Shown here piece by piece: positions 1-10,769 of a stretch of 64,000 nucleotides of DNA (the first letter of the stretch is position 1; every line of letters starts with the position of its first letter). The stretch is from NCBI RefSeq assembly GCF_042186555.1, contig NC_133334.1, positions 214,640,220 through 214,704,219 of the forward strand, written 5' to 3'. Source of the stretch: Aquarana catesbeiana. Its lineage: Eukaryota; Chordata; Amphibia; Anura; Ranidae. Both the position numbers and the translations under genes were made by a program. Under the pieces are notes generated by a model that saw only the letters and a program-made list of their open reading frames with translations, was not told the DNA's origin and ran no database searches.

Positions 1-1193
1 GCTGGTGGCACTGTGGTTCCCAGAACGGAAGGGCACAGTTCCAGTGGCCACCATCAAGTGTCTCCAAGCAGTCGGCAGCCAGCAGATCACAGTAATTAGG
101 CTCTACCTGATGCTGGCTGCTGGGAAGGTATATTACCCCTCCCTTGATTTGAAGCATTGGATGGTATGTTGCGACAGGTCAGGAAGCAGGTGTACTGTAG
201 GGTACTTGGCATTGAAAGCATCAGGCTGTCAGGAAGCTACCAGAATCTTTTCTTCCACATGATAAAAGTCCACCCTGAACAGGACATCCCTGGGTACCTC
301 TGGCGGGAGAAAGGAGGGCTTCAGCAGAATATGAATTCTGTTGATAAGAAGATCGGTACTAGGAAGGAGACCCATCCTGGCTTAAATACTCCCCTCATGC
401 AACAGTTTTCTGCTGCACAGCCAGGATTCAGTCACACATTTAGCTTGTTCAAACAAGCTGAGCACTTTTTTCAGTGGAAAAAAGTTTTATATGAGTCTCA
501 TTATGTACATCCTTTGCATGGAATGTGTTTTTATTTATTTACACCTTCTTAGTTCTATATCTGTGCTTTAATATTTACCCTTTTCTATAGCCTATTCCCT
601 TTGCTGTAATCCAGCTAAATTTGGGATTTTTTGATATATTACTATATATATCTTTTCTACTTTTGACTGCAACTGATGTACATAAATGACTCATTACTAG
701 TTTCAGAATGAACATACATTCACTGATATCATTTTTATTTCATTTTATCTCAGATTGGCGTTTTCCTGATTTTATGGCTGTTCCTTGTGAGATTTGATTT
801 GATGCCTGATGGTGGAGGCAATACATGATACCACAACATATTCTATAGCATAGCCTGGGAACGTTCCAGTCTAGGGCTTTTACTCAATGTCCACTAATCT
901 GATGACCAGCTATTTAACTAACCGAATCCCATGTTTCTGGCACAACATTGCTATTTAACATTCTTTGAGACCTGAGGCTCCGTCGCTCTTTAATGTGGCT
1001 TGTGCACTATTCCAAAAAGGATATTGAAATTGTGAGTATCGTTTCTATCTCATGTACTGATATGCTCTGCTATGTTCATACACAAATTCACTATGCTAAG
1101 TAAACACATATATACCTTTTATTGTATGTTTCATTATACTGAAAACAAACCTTTTTCTTTATTAGACATAAACAGTTTGCTTCCACTTAACCC
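1..1193. other. Intergenic, no gene recognised
   Basis: No open frame here resembles a known protein, and the two short ATG frames near the left edge are interrupted and low in information. A 17-base string (TACCCCTCCCTTGATTT) at about 137-153 recurs at about 2,410-2,426, just beyond the L1 ORF1 fragment. The rest is AT-rich and unremarkable to the eye. Confidence 0.5.
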
Positions 1194-1255
1194 CTGAGGA
1201 AGGAAATGAATACTTTTATCCCTGTTCCCCCGTTTTTCCGAAACATGTTGGGATT
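1190..1255 (+). ncRNA. Hammerhead-ribozyme-like remnant
   Basis: CTGAGGA at 1,194-1,200 matches the hammerhead core CUGANGA. It is followed by an extra A, a GGAAA/TTTCC stem with a long loop, then GAAA at 1,240-1,243 and the self-complementary ACATGT before a T. This order (core, stem II, GAAA, tiny palindromic stem III) is that of the hammerheads described in Penelope-like elements. The loop is long and no clear stem I was found, so I regard it as a decayed copy with no demonstrated activity. Confidence 0.35.
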
Positions 1256-1504
1256 TTCTGTGATCATATCATCTGCATGACCGCTCTTCTGGAGTCTATA
1301 TGTGATCCAACAAATAAGCAACTGTATATGCAATATATATCCTATTCTATGTTTTTAGGAATATTTAAATTGTATTTTTTTATTGCTTTTTTGTAATAAA
1401 ATTTGTTTGTTTTATATACTCTGGTACTTTTGTTTCTATCCCTGACTCATACTCCTACCCGTACAATCCCTCTAAGGGCATCCTTTTTTCCAAATTGTTA
1501 TAAC

Positions 1505-2415
1505 ATGGGATGTGGCAGGAGTTTTTGGGAATTAACTCAACTTTAACTTGGGAATTAGGTGATTACTCTTTATCCATATTTTATTCTAGGGATGAGAAGA
1601 GTTCTTGGGCATATTGCCGCAGTTGGTCAGTCGACACTGTCTCAGAAACCCCTCTAATTTTGATGTTATTCCTCCTAGATCTGTCCTCCAGGTCTGCCAC
1701 CTTATCCTTCAGCCAGGCTATTTGCTCAGAGTGGGCTGCGAGAGCATCCACCATGGTGTTGAAAGACACAGCATAGTCACTCATGGAGGTTGCCACCCTA
1801 TCAACTCTCTCTCCCTGGTCTTGGATCTCAGCCTTGAATTGGTGCACACAGGACATCATATCAGCGTGGAGGGATGAAGGACAGAAGCATATCTTTTAGG
1901 ACAGTGTCCGAGACAGGTTGGCTTTGGGTTGGGAAAGCAGCTATGGGGTTAGAGTGAGATGGAGAAGCAGATGCCTGAGGAACACTTACCTCCATGTCAG
2001 GGTCCCTGGGTTCCCTGATAGGTGACTCCCTGCTGGGTTTTGACTTTACAGGGCTATGCGTGGTGGGGGTAGAAGCCCCTGAAGATCTCCCACTTCATGC
2101 GTGGCTCGAAGAGTGTCCACTGAGCATTGCAGGGTGCCCAGGGTGCTGGCCACGAGCTGCTAAATGCTGCGGCCGCAGCCCAGAGCTGCCACCCTTTTGC
2201 TGTAGACCATGGCTCTGTTTAGTAAAGAAGACGGCCGTTTACTGGGCTGCGGCGGTTCCTTTCTCTGGCGTGGCATCTCCTGGCTGCTATGTGAGGTCTA
2301 GGGTGACTAAGGATGACGGTTGGGGTGGATGGAGGCTCCGTTGTAGGCAGATGTCGCTGGCGGCCGGGCAGAGCCTCAGGCAATAGCAGCCATATTGGAA
2401 CACGTCGCCCTACCC
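1505..2415 (-). pseudogene. L1-type LINE ORF1 fragment
   Basis: The minus strand from about 2,400 down to 1,510 resembles the 5' part of an L1 element. An open stretch at 1,581-1,859 reads as a coiled-coil followed by the segment RRNNIKIRGVSE, which matches the start of the RNA-recognition domain of L1 ORF1 proteins (RNA-binding trimers that coat L1 RNA). The same motif (NRRNNIRICGLPE) occurs in the second ORF1 at about 19.9 kb, supporting the assignment. Upstream, about 1,990-2,400, is GC-rich like an L1 5' UTR. The RNA-binding domain is cut off after about 25 residues and ORF2 is absent. Retaining the 5' rather than the 3' end is unusual for L1 insertions and suggests a deletion or an interrupted element. 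Confidence 0.65.
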
Positions 2416-3218
2416 CTCCCTTGATTTGCATCATTGCTTCAGTGTTTTGCCTGTTAACCATATCCCTGCTTGCTTATTATCCTGATCCCTGCCTTATCCT
2501 GTATATTGCTTCTAGTACCCTGTATCCTGCTACACCATCTCTGCTCCCCTTGTTCTCAGTCCCAGTCTTGGCCATGCCTGTTTGTATATAATAGTTAGGT
2601 TGTTGGTTTGGTTTTACTTCACTGTCCCATTTATTTTTCATGTTGTCTTTGCTTATGGTCTGTTGGCATTGGATTGGTGTTGTGTGCATTATTACATTTC
2701 ATTCTGATCATGCCCTGATTTTAGTCTCCTAAGTACAGCTAACTGGTCATGCCTGATGTCACTGGATTCCTGCACTCAGTATCCCTTACACTAATATGTA
2801 AGTTATAACTATTCTATCGTGACTTTAGAAATTCTGTAATCACTGGGAATCATTACCAAAGCTGAAATATAAAATGCTCAAAGATACCTGTTTATTTTGC
2901 CTGGAATTCAGTGTGCTTTTAATGTCCCTTTTTACCTGACAACTCTGCAAACAATGCAATAAAATTGAAAGCAGTGTGGTCAGCCCTGCTTATGTCATGG
3001 AGATGAGGAGAGGGGAAGGTATTCTGTAGTCTCTGTAGTCTAGGACCAGAGCAGGGCTGACAACACTACTTAGGATTTTAGTGCGTCACTGTGTAGTCCG
3101 ATCAAACAAAAAGGTAGGAACACACTGGATTTCTGGCAGGTCTACAGGTATTTTCTGTACTTGCAGCATTGTAATGGGATAAAACATGGAGAAATGTGCA
3201 TGTATTGCAAAGATATAC

Positions 3219-3220
<2 letters not shown>
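2416..3220. other. Intergenic, no gene recognised
   Basis: Short T-rich and C-rich frames only; none resembles a conserved protein. No paired terminal repeats were found. Confidence 0.5.

Positions 3221-3309
<89 letters not shown>
3221..3309. repeat. (AT)n microsatellite
   Basis: About 89 bases of uninterrupted AT dinucleotide, followed by a short T run. Open frames through it on both strands encode only alternating Ile/Tyr and are artefacts of the repeat. Confidence 0.98.
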
Positions 3310-3311
<2 letters not shown>

Positions 3312-4064
3312 TTTTTTTTTTTGCCCAGACATACCAGTTAAAATGAAGTCTTAACAGAAGTAATGTATTACAGTATACTAGAAACTATGTCATAAAATGA
3401 CAAACTTTTCAACCTAAATCCAAATAGCACATGGTTTGGGCCACTATTATTTATAAAATAATGAAATAAAATGTTATTGCCATAAAAAAAGTGCAAAGGA
3501 TGTTAGGATACACAGCAGGCGGTCATTGTAGGTGTGATTCAGGAAAGAACTAGGAAGTTACTGTCTGTCCACAATGCTGATGTGTCATCACATAGTAAAT
3601 TTACAATCTCATCACAGCATGATCCTTTCCTTGTAGAAAATAAAAATAGGCAGAGTTTTTAGATGTTTACTATACTTTTGTATACTGTAAGTGTATTTAG
3701 GTGAACTTTATAGGATCCTTGTGATTTTTTGGAAAGGAAATGACTTGTTGATTTGTATCCTGTATATTGTCTGCTGTCTCTCACCAGAAAAAAATCTCAG
3801 AAGTTGTAAGTCTTTCCTAATCTCAAAAAATCTGCTTTTGTTTTTGTCTTTGCCCCCATTGGAAAGATTTGCCATCACCTACTGCCCTGACAGGAAAGCT
3901 CACCAGTAGGGAATGACAATGCCAGGCTCTGGCACTGTTAAAATGGCTGTAAAAAGGACACAGGTTTTGCACTTGAACTGCACTTGAACTGAATGAACTG
4001 CTTTTACAGTTTACTCTGGATTTTGGCATTCCCAGACTTGGCTCCATAGCCGATCACACCACCA
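3310..4064. other. Intergenic, no gene recognised
   Basis: AT-rich DNA with short frames and no recognisable motif. A small direct repeat ACTTGAACTG occurs twice at about 3,971-3,990. Confidence 0.5.
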
Positions 4065-4265
4065 TCACCACTCTCTGTGCCCTGAGACCACCCTTTTTTA
4101 AGTCAATTAGAGCCTCAGGTTCTTATTATGTGCTTAAAAAAAAAAAAACCATTGAAATCTATGTGTCTGGCGCACTGCATGTAGATTGGGCGGGCCGCCA
4201 CTGCCTTAATCACAATTTGGACTGGCGTGGACTCACAGCATTGCATCTACCACTGGCCTAATGAT
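4065..4265. repeat. Fragment of hAT-type MITE
   Basis: This segment matches the right half of the MITE at 7,857-8,388: an ACCCTTTTTTAA block, an AATTAGAG block, an A-rich run, then a CTGCATGTAGATT block and a GGGC stretch in the same order. Terminal repeats are not intact, so it is an older truncated copy. Confidence 0.6.
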
Positions 4266-4504
4266 CCACCTTATCACAAGAGACATAAATGACAATAAAT
4301 GCTAACAGAGGCCCCAAATTTTCTGGATGTACCCTAAATGTGAGAATATGTTTTGGCTGGAGTGATTATTGCCAGCAATACTGAAATTGTTAGCATCATT
4401 ATTAGCTATTGGGTACTGTATGTACTACACTGTGATTTAAGTGTAGCCCCAATGTAAACTAGGTTTCTAGAAACAATATAGTGTAAAGTTAATGGATAAT
4501 GATG

Positions 4505-4506
4505 TA

Positions 4507-4577
<71 letters not shown>
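4505..4577. repeat. (TA)n microsatellite
   Basis: A TATA dinucleotide run of about 70 bases with two TG interruptions near its ends. Confidence 0.95.
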
Positions 4578-4854
4578 GATGTATATGTCAATAAACTGAT
4601 TTATATTTGACAGACATGCATATATACAGACCTAGCCATGGTAAGCATGACACATGTTTACAATTGTTTGTGAGTATAACCTCTATGAAAGTCAGGGTAT
4701 ATCCCATTTGAGCTTTCACTTTAAATCAGCTAAATGGGTCAGCATAACAGTCACCCAATGACAGCTTCCATGGCAGGTTTACTTTAACATCTGTTTGAAG
4801 GGAATTTTGTATGATGACGAGAATCTGGAATTTGGATGACAGTAGGAGGTAACA

Positions 4855-5276
4855 TTAAAGTGTTACTAAACCCACAACAGTAAAATCTGTCTGTATATGC
4901 AGTAAAGCATGCTTGTTATACTCACTGTGGAACTTAAGGGGTTAATTATCTGTCTTGTGTAAAAAAGGCTGTTTGATCCTGTCTTCTCTGATCCTCCCCT
5001 TCTTCCACTGACCTCAATCCATCTCCTGATAAAACAAGCTACACATGCTCATTTTGGTGTGTATTGCTCTAAATAGTTTTTTTTTCTTGGGAGGGTGCAT
5101 GTGATCATCACGGAGCCAATCAACACTATCCAGATAGAGGGTCAATATACTACTAATGAGAAAAGGTGTTTAGCAGTTTATATTTACTAATTAATTGCAT
5201 TTCCATGTTCTGTGTACTGTGGGAGACCAGGTAGTGAGATAGTGAGTGCAGGGTCCTGGGTTTAGTAACACTTTAA
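4855..5276. mobile_element. TTAA-flanked MITE
   Basis: The ends are AGTGTTACTAAACCCA and TGGGTTTAGTAACACT, a 16-bp terminal inverted repeat. Each end is immediately bounded by TTAA (4,855-4,858 and 5,273-5,276). TTAA duplication is the signature of piggyBac and Kolobok superfamilies; which one is not decided by the sequence. The roughly 414-bp interior has no coding capacity. Confidence 0.75.
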
Positions 5277-6519
5277 GGAAATTATTTAAGAAGCATAATG
5301 ATGGATGACTTCTTAGCATGAAGAATTTGCATTAAGAATAATCCTCATAGGTAGAAGCAACCTTTTAATGGTTGTTTTTAAAAGGGGTAGCTGAAGTTGT
5401 ATGGTCATTAAAGGGATTATTCATAATTTAATAGTGTGCTGAAAATCTGCAGTCAGGAAGATTTGCTTAAGACAGTGATATAGAAAGAACTGAGTTTTGT
5501 TCAGTTCGGACATCTCTTATCTTCCTTTTTACTAGTCTCACACATTCTATTTTAAGAAGATATCACAGGCTGTGAACAGTGACACAGAATTTACTGTACA
5601 TAAGGGCACAATAAAGAACAATGAGGAAAGATCAGTGGATGATGCAGTCCATGAGTCGCAGTCTATGCCAGGCTACACATCTAAATTCTGAATTCTATTC
5701 TCCATAGGCTCTAATGATAAGCAGTCTTCCTTCCATTAGATGCTATAGAGAAAAAGTGTGCTTGTGAATTACCATGTCGCCCTGCTGGCCAAGAAGAGGA
5801 GCAGAGCACCAACTGGCCCAGCATGATCAAGGCCTCTATATAGGGTTGCCTTCTGATCTAAGTTAAGTAGAATCGAGTATAATTATCAGAGGGTGGCAGG
5901 GTCAGTTAGGAATAAAAGTTAGTTAGATCACCTTTGCCCAAAAAATCTGCCTGTGCAGAAATGGGGTGTCTGTAGATAAAAACAAACTGATCAGCTTGGA
6001 CTAAAATGAATAATTCCCTTGCTTTAGTTGTTGACCATTTAGGTACCTCCTGAAGTCTGGACAAAATCTCCCCAAAAAGGTGATTTCTCCACCACCCCAT
6101 CCTTCCTTGTTGTTAGGAAGCATAGAGACTCTTAACTCTGTTACTTCTATGAAAGAGACAAATGCCTTTCCTTTGATATTGGAGGCCAATCTGTTTGTAA
6201 ATATAAAGGCAGGTTGTCCAATGGCTAAGAGTGCTGACCCCCTGCTGTCCCCCTGTCAGAACACAATAGCACAGTTGGGGAGATCGCTGTAGTAACATTG
6301 GTTTGTTAGTACAGCGGCCCTGAGCTGTCAGGTTTTTTTCGTTCAAACCACTGGGTTGAATGGGCACAGACTATAACTAGCACTGTTTATAACAATAACA
6401 ACACAGGTGAAGTATATCTTGTAATTCGATCTTTAAAACCAAAAGAATTGGATGTGATTCCTTAGGTGGTTGTATAGGTAAAAGTTTTTTTCCCTTAATA
6501 ACCCATCCCTCTGCGGAAT
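5277..6519. other. Intergenic, no gene recognised
   Basis: Short overlapping frames around 5.9-6.4 kb on both strands lack conserved motifs and look like chance. No paired ends were found. Confidence 0.45.
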
Positions 6520-6782
6520 GGGTTATTTTTACCAAAGATATGTAGCAGTATAAATTTTGGTCAAAATTTATGAAGAAAAATAGTGCAAAAAAAAAAAAAA
6601 AACAGTGGTGATTAAATACCAACAAAAGAAAGCTCTATTTGTGTGAAATAAAGCACAAAACTTTCATATAGGTACAGTGTTGCATGACTGAGTAATTGTC
6701 ATTCAAAATGTGAGAGCACCGAAAACTGAAAATTGGTCTGATTAGGAAGGGGGTTTAAGTGTTCAGTGGGTAAGAGGTTAAT
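6520..6782 (-). repeat. Partial TTAACC-family element
   Basis: The blocks GGTGATTAAATACCA, AAAGCTCTATTTGTG and GACTGAGTAATTGTCATT appear in the same order as in the elements at 9.5-10.4, 45.6-46.0 and, in reverse, 60.8-61.6 kb. Only the end beside the GGTTAA terminus survives; the other end is missing. Confidence 0.6.
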
Positions 6783-7856
6783 GAAAAAAAAAATAAAGCT
6801 TTACAATCACTTTAACAAGATCAGAATTATTCTTCTCCATGATTTGAATAGATTTTTAAAATGGTTTTGTGATTTATAGTGTGCTAGAAATATGTACAAT
6901 CTAAATCCATCTGATGTAGAAGGAATAATGCAGTTTACTATCAGGAAGTGGTCTTTGGATGAGAAGTACACAGTTCTGTACCTAGCCTGTTAAAACAAGG
7001 GGAATTACAGGAATTGTTGTGTGTATTGTTTGGTGTGCAATCTGATGTTACCATACATGTAAACAAATGCAAAATAAATGTCTCTATGAGTTGTCCCACA
7101 GGATAGCAACTGTTATGGAATGTTTAGTCCTGCATTAGAGCATGAAGGCTTGGTACATAGTAGCATGATTTTAGATGCTTCGAATGAAGATATCAACCAA
7201 TTTTATTGGTTACCCCAAATCTTCATGATTTAAATTACATATTGTTAAAAAGCAGATAATTTATGGAGGAGATCCAATATGTAGAGTAGATGTAGTAACA
7301 TTGTTTAGGACAAATGCTGAACACAAAAATCTGAAGATAAAAAAATATCCACATAACCTGGGGAAATTTACCAGGTCAAAGACATGTGCAAAACAAAGCT
7401 AACCAAAATACTAATAAACAAAAATCCAAGAACTGGAGACCATTTGCTCAGTTAAAACAGGAATATGACCATCTGAAAATTGAATATTGAATATGATAAG
7501 ATGAAGATAGATTGTGGCAAATTATTGGAAGAAAATGCAAATCTTCACAAACAAATTGCATATTTTGCAAGTAACTTGCTGGATTTTGTCATCTGTTCTG
7601 GGATTCAATGAATGCTATTCTCTGGAAAAAACAAATTGCTGTGTAAATTTGCTTGGATTGGAGGAGTTGGCGCTCTATACCTGTCTGCTCACTCCTGTAT
7701 TCACAACAACACTAATAATTACATTAAATTAGCAATCATTCATTATTAATATATACAACACCATTCAGAAACATTCTGCACAGGACATGGTGAAACAAAC
7801 AGCTTTTTCTTCAGAACAGAAAAAGGTAGGAATCTAATACAAAATGTGTTTAAAAT
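6783..7856. other. Intergenic, no gene recognised
   Basis: AT-rich sequence with no conserved coding frame and no clear repeat structure. Confidence 0.45.
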
Positions 7857-8388
7857 CAGTGGTGGCTGGTGCTCAATAATTTGGGGGGGGGGGGGCGGCA
7901 AATGAACGCCGCCCCCTTTTCCGCAGGAGACTGATAGGAAGGCGGCGATCCCCCCAGCGGGAGACAGATGGGAAGGTGGCGGTCAGAGGCCTCCTTACCT
8001 TAGGAGGCAAATGACAAGGATCCGGGGTAGGGCTGCTGCTCATCGCTCCAGCTACTCCCCGCTCTGGGGCCATTGCTTCTCCTCCCGGCTGAACAGGAAG
8101 TGGGTCCTAAAACCCGATTGCCTGGGTCTAGATCGTCCAGGAGGAGAACCAGGAAGACAATAGCGAATATTAATTTACTATTGTCACACAACTGGGTGGG
8201 CTCTGCACTGCGCCCCGAGCCCACCCTTTTTTAAAGCCAATTAGAGGCTCACGCTCTAATCATGTGCCTCAAAAAAAAAAAAAACAATTGAATTCCATGT
8301 GTTTGATTCCCTGCATGTAGATTAGGTGGCGGGGCAAAAAGAATAGGGTGGCAGCGCCTCCTCGCCCCGTATGGACTGGCCGCCACTG
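7857..8388. mobile_element. hAT-type MITE with 8-bp target duplication
   Basis: The ends CAGTGGTGGCTGG and GGCCGCCACTG are inverted repeats starting CAG, as in hAT elements. They are flanked by TTTAAAAT (7,849-7,856) and GTTAAAAT (8,389-8,396), an 8-bp duplication with one mismatch. The 532-bp interior is GC-rich with a G run near the left end and no transposase, so it would need enzyme from an autonomous relative. A truncated relative lies at 4,065-4,265. Confidence 0.8.
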
Positions 8389-9541
8389 GTTAAAATCCTT
8401 GCAAATGACATAGATCACCCAGAGAAGTTACATTTTAAATGTATAGTTATCCTTTAAGCAGATTTAGTTACTATATTCTGAAAGAAAACAGGATTTTTAC
8501 AACAAAGGAGCAAATGCAATATAGGTACACACAAAAAAATTCAAGGATAAGTTCACTTTTAGGAGCATGCTACATATACCACCCACCTCCCATACTCCCC
8601 ACTCTGTCACAGTTGGCGGGGGAATCTTCTTGCAACCATTGACACTTTTTGAAAGCAATGTGGCTATGTGGGGCTCCACCCTCACAGCCAAATCATTCAT
8701 TCACAGTGCCCTGTAAGTGAAAAAAACTACAAGTACCCTCGGCCGCTGAGGTAGATGGACTTGTAGTTTGAATGGGCTGTGAGGGCACTACTCAGCACAT
8801 TCATAGTTCATTCAGTCTTCCTCTAGCTTTGTACTTGAAAACCCATACAGGGATATGGGCACAAAGCTAGAGGAAGACAGGAGCCTAAAATTGCACCCAC
8901 GATCTGCTGATCATGGGTGCAATGTGCTGCAGGCTCCAGTAAAAAAAAAATAATTGAACATTTTTATAAAAACATGTGCATTTATTTATTTTTTTCTAAA
9001 GGTGAACTTATCTTTTAAAATGTATCTATGGTCACCATGTAAAATCATACATTCATTTCTACATTGTATTTCAAGTATTTCTAGCCTACTCCTATTAATC
9101 CGAATGATCCTGATTTTTGTAAACTTACATATTTACTTTCCTGAATTCTGTAACGTGTATTCAATATTTCCTGTAGGTAGACACTGCTGTGTCACAGAAT
9201 TCACAGAACTTGCCTTCTGAACTATAGAGGTGCTGAGAGGAGGAGTTTCAGAAGGTGGAGTCAGTTCAAGAATCACTGCTTGCAGGCAGCAAGGTACCAT
9301 GGCATATGTAGTCTTTAGAAAAATTCTTAGAAATTGAAATTAAACAACAGAGGAGAAGCTGCAAAGCATGCAGAGAATCCAGGAAGTTTTTGAAAGAGAT
9401 AACCAAAAGATAGGCAGCACTCACAGCATGGAAGGAGATTTTTAAGCTTATATTGGATTGTCAAAAATACCTATTGTTTGTATTGTTATTGCAATACCGA
9501 TGTTAAAAAACAAAAGTGTATGCTGTGACTATAGATCTCCT
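8389..9541. other. Intergenic; one imperfect palindrome
   Basis: No gene recognised. An inverted repeat (GTCTTCCTCTAGCTTTGT and its complement) lies at about 8,815-8,880, part of a small fold-back sequence. Confidence 0.45.
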
Positions 9542-10425
9542 TTAACTCCTTCTTGACCGCGCTATAGCCAAATGACGGCTACAGCATGGCCGCACTTTGC
9601 TGGGACGTCGTCATATGACATCTTCCCATGCTCAGGCTGCCTGCACGCCCCCCTGTGGCATGCATCGGCAGTAATCTGTGATCACTGTGTCCTTCGGACG
9701 CAGCTGATCACAGATCGTGATAAAAAGCAAATCACGACGGCTCTTTACCATGTGTCCAATCACAGCTAATCATGGATGTAAACAGGATTTGCCAGTTATC
9801 GGCAATCCTCCCCTCACACTGGCAAACTGGCAAATCCACATCTGCGCTGACATCAGTGACCTGATTATCAGTGTAGCCCCAACAGTGTCCACCAGTGCTG
9901 CCAATCTGTGGCCACCAGTGCTGCCAATCAGTGCCCAACATTGATGCCAATCAGTGTCCATCAGTGATGCCAATCAGTGCCTATCAGTGATGCCTATCAG
10001 TGCCGCCTATCAGTGCCGCCCTTCAGTACCGCATATCAGTGCTGCATATCTTTGCAGCCTCATCAGTGCCTCCTCATCAGTGCCTATCAATGCTGCCCCT
10101 TCAGTGCCCAACAGTGTAGCATTTATCAGCACACATCAGTGAAGGGAAAAAATTTATTTTTATAATTTATTATTTACAACATTTTTTAACAGAAACTAAG
10201 GGAAACTTTTTTTTTCAACATTTTCAGTCTTTTTTTGTTTTTTTTAGCAAAGAATAAAAACCCCAGTGGTGATTAAATACCACCAAAAAAAAGCTCTATT
10301 TGTGTGAAATTTTCATATGGGTACAATGACCGTGCAATTGTCATTTAAAGTGTGACAGCGCTGAAAGCTGAAACTTGGCCTGGGCAGGAAGGGGGTGAAA
10401 GTGCTAAGTTGGAAACGGGGTAACA
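9542..10425. repeat. TTAACC-family element with CAGTGCC array
   Basis: The left part (about 9,550-9,640) shares a gene-free GC-rich segment with 62,830-62,900. From about 9,860 to 10,140 there is a degenerate tandem run of units containing ATCAGTG or CAGTGCC. The right part carries the GATTAAATACCACC and AAAGCTCTATTTGTG blocks of the family. Several short frames through the CAGTGCC run are repeat artefacts. Confidence 0.55.
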
Positions 10426-10769
10426 AAAATTTCATATGCAATACTTACTGTATTTATCTGACTAAACAAAATAAAAGCATTGGATCCAGCATTTTAAATT
10501 GTATTTTTTTTTTTATAATTGACAATTTTTATTAGATTTTAGCATTTTCAATAAAAAGGTATAAAACACAGTTGAGGGAGGAAAGAGTGAGAGGTGGTGA
10601 TAACAAACAACTCTGGAGAGGGTATAGGCGGTCATGATACATCAGCATTGACACAAAGTCTAATGGCATAGTTAGCTAGGTTACAGCTCTATAAAGCAGA
10701 AGGACACAATGCTGGAGAAATAGCAGTGAGAGCTTCTCTGTCAGACATTCCATTAGCATGTTCCATAAT

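Noticed and set aside
3102..3346. Ile/Tyr repeat proteins at 3.2 kb and 4.5 kb
   Set aside because: They are translations of AT microsatellites.
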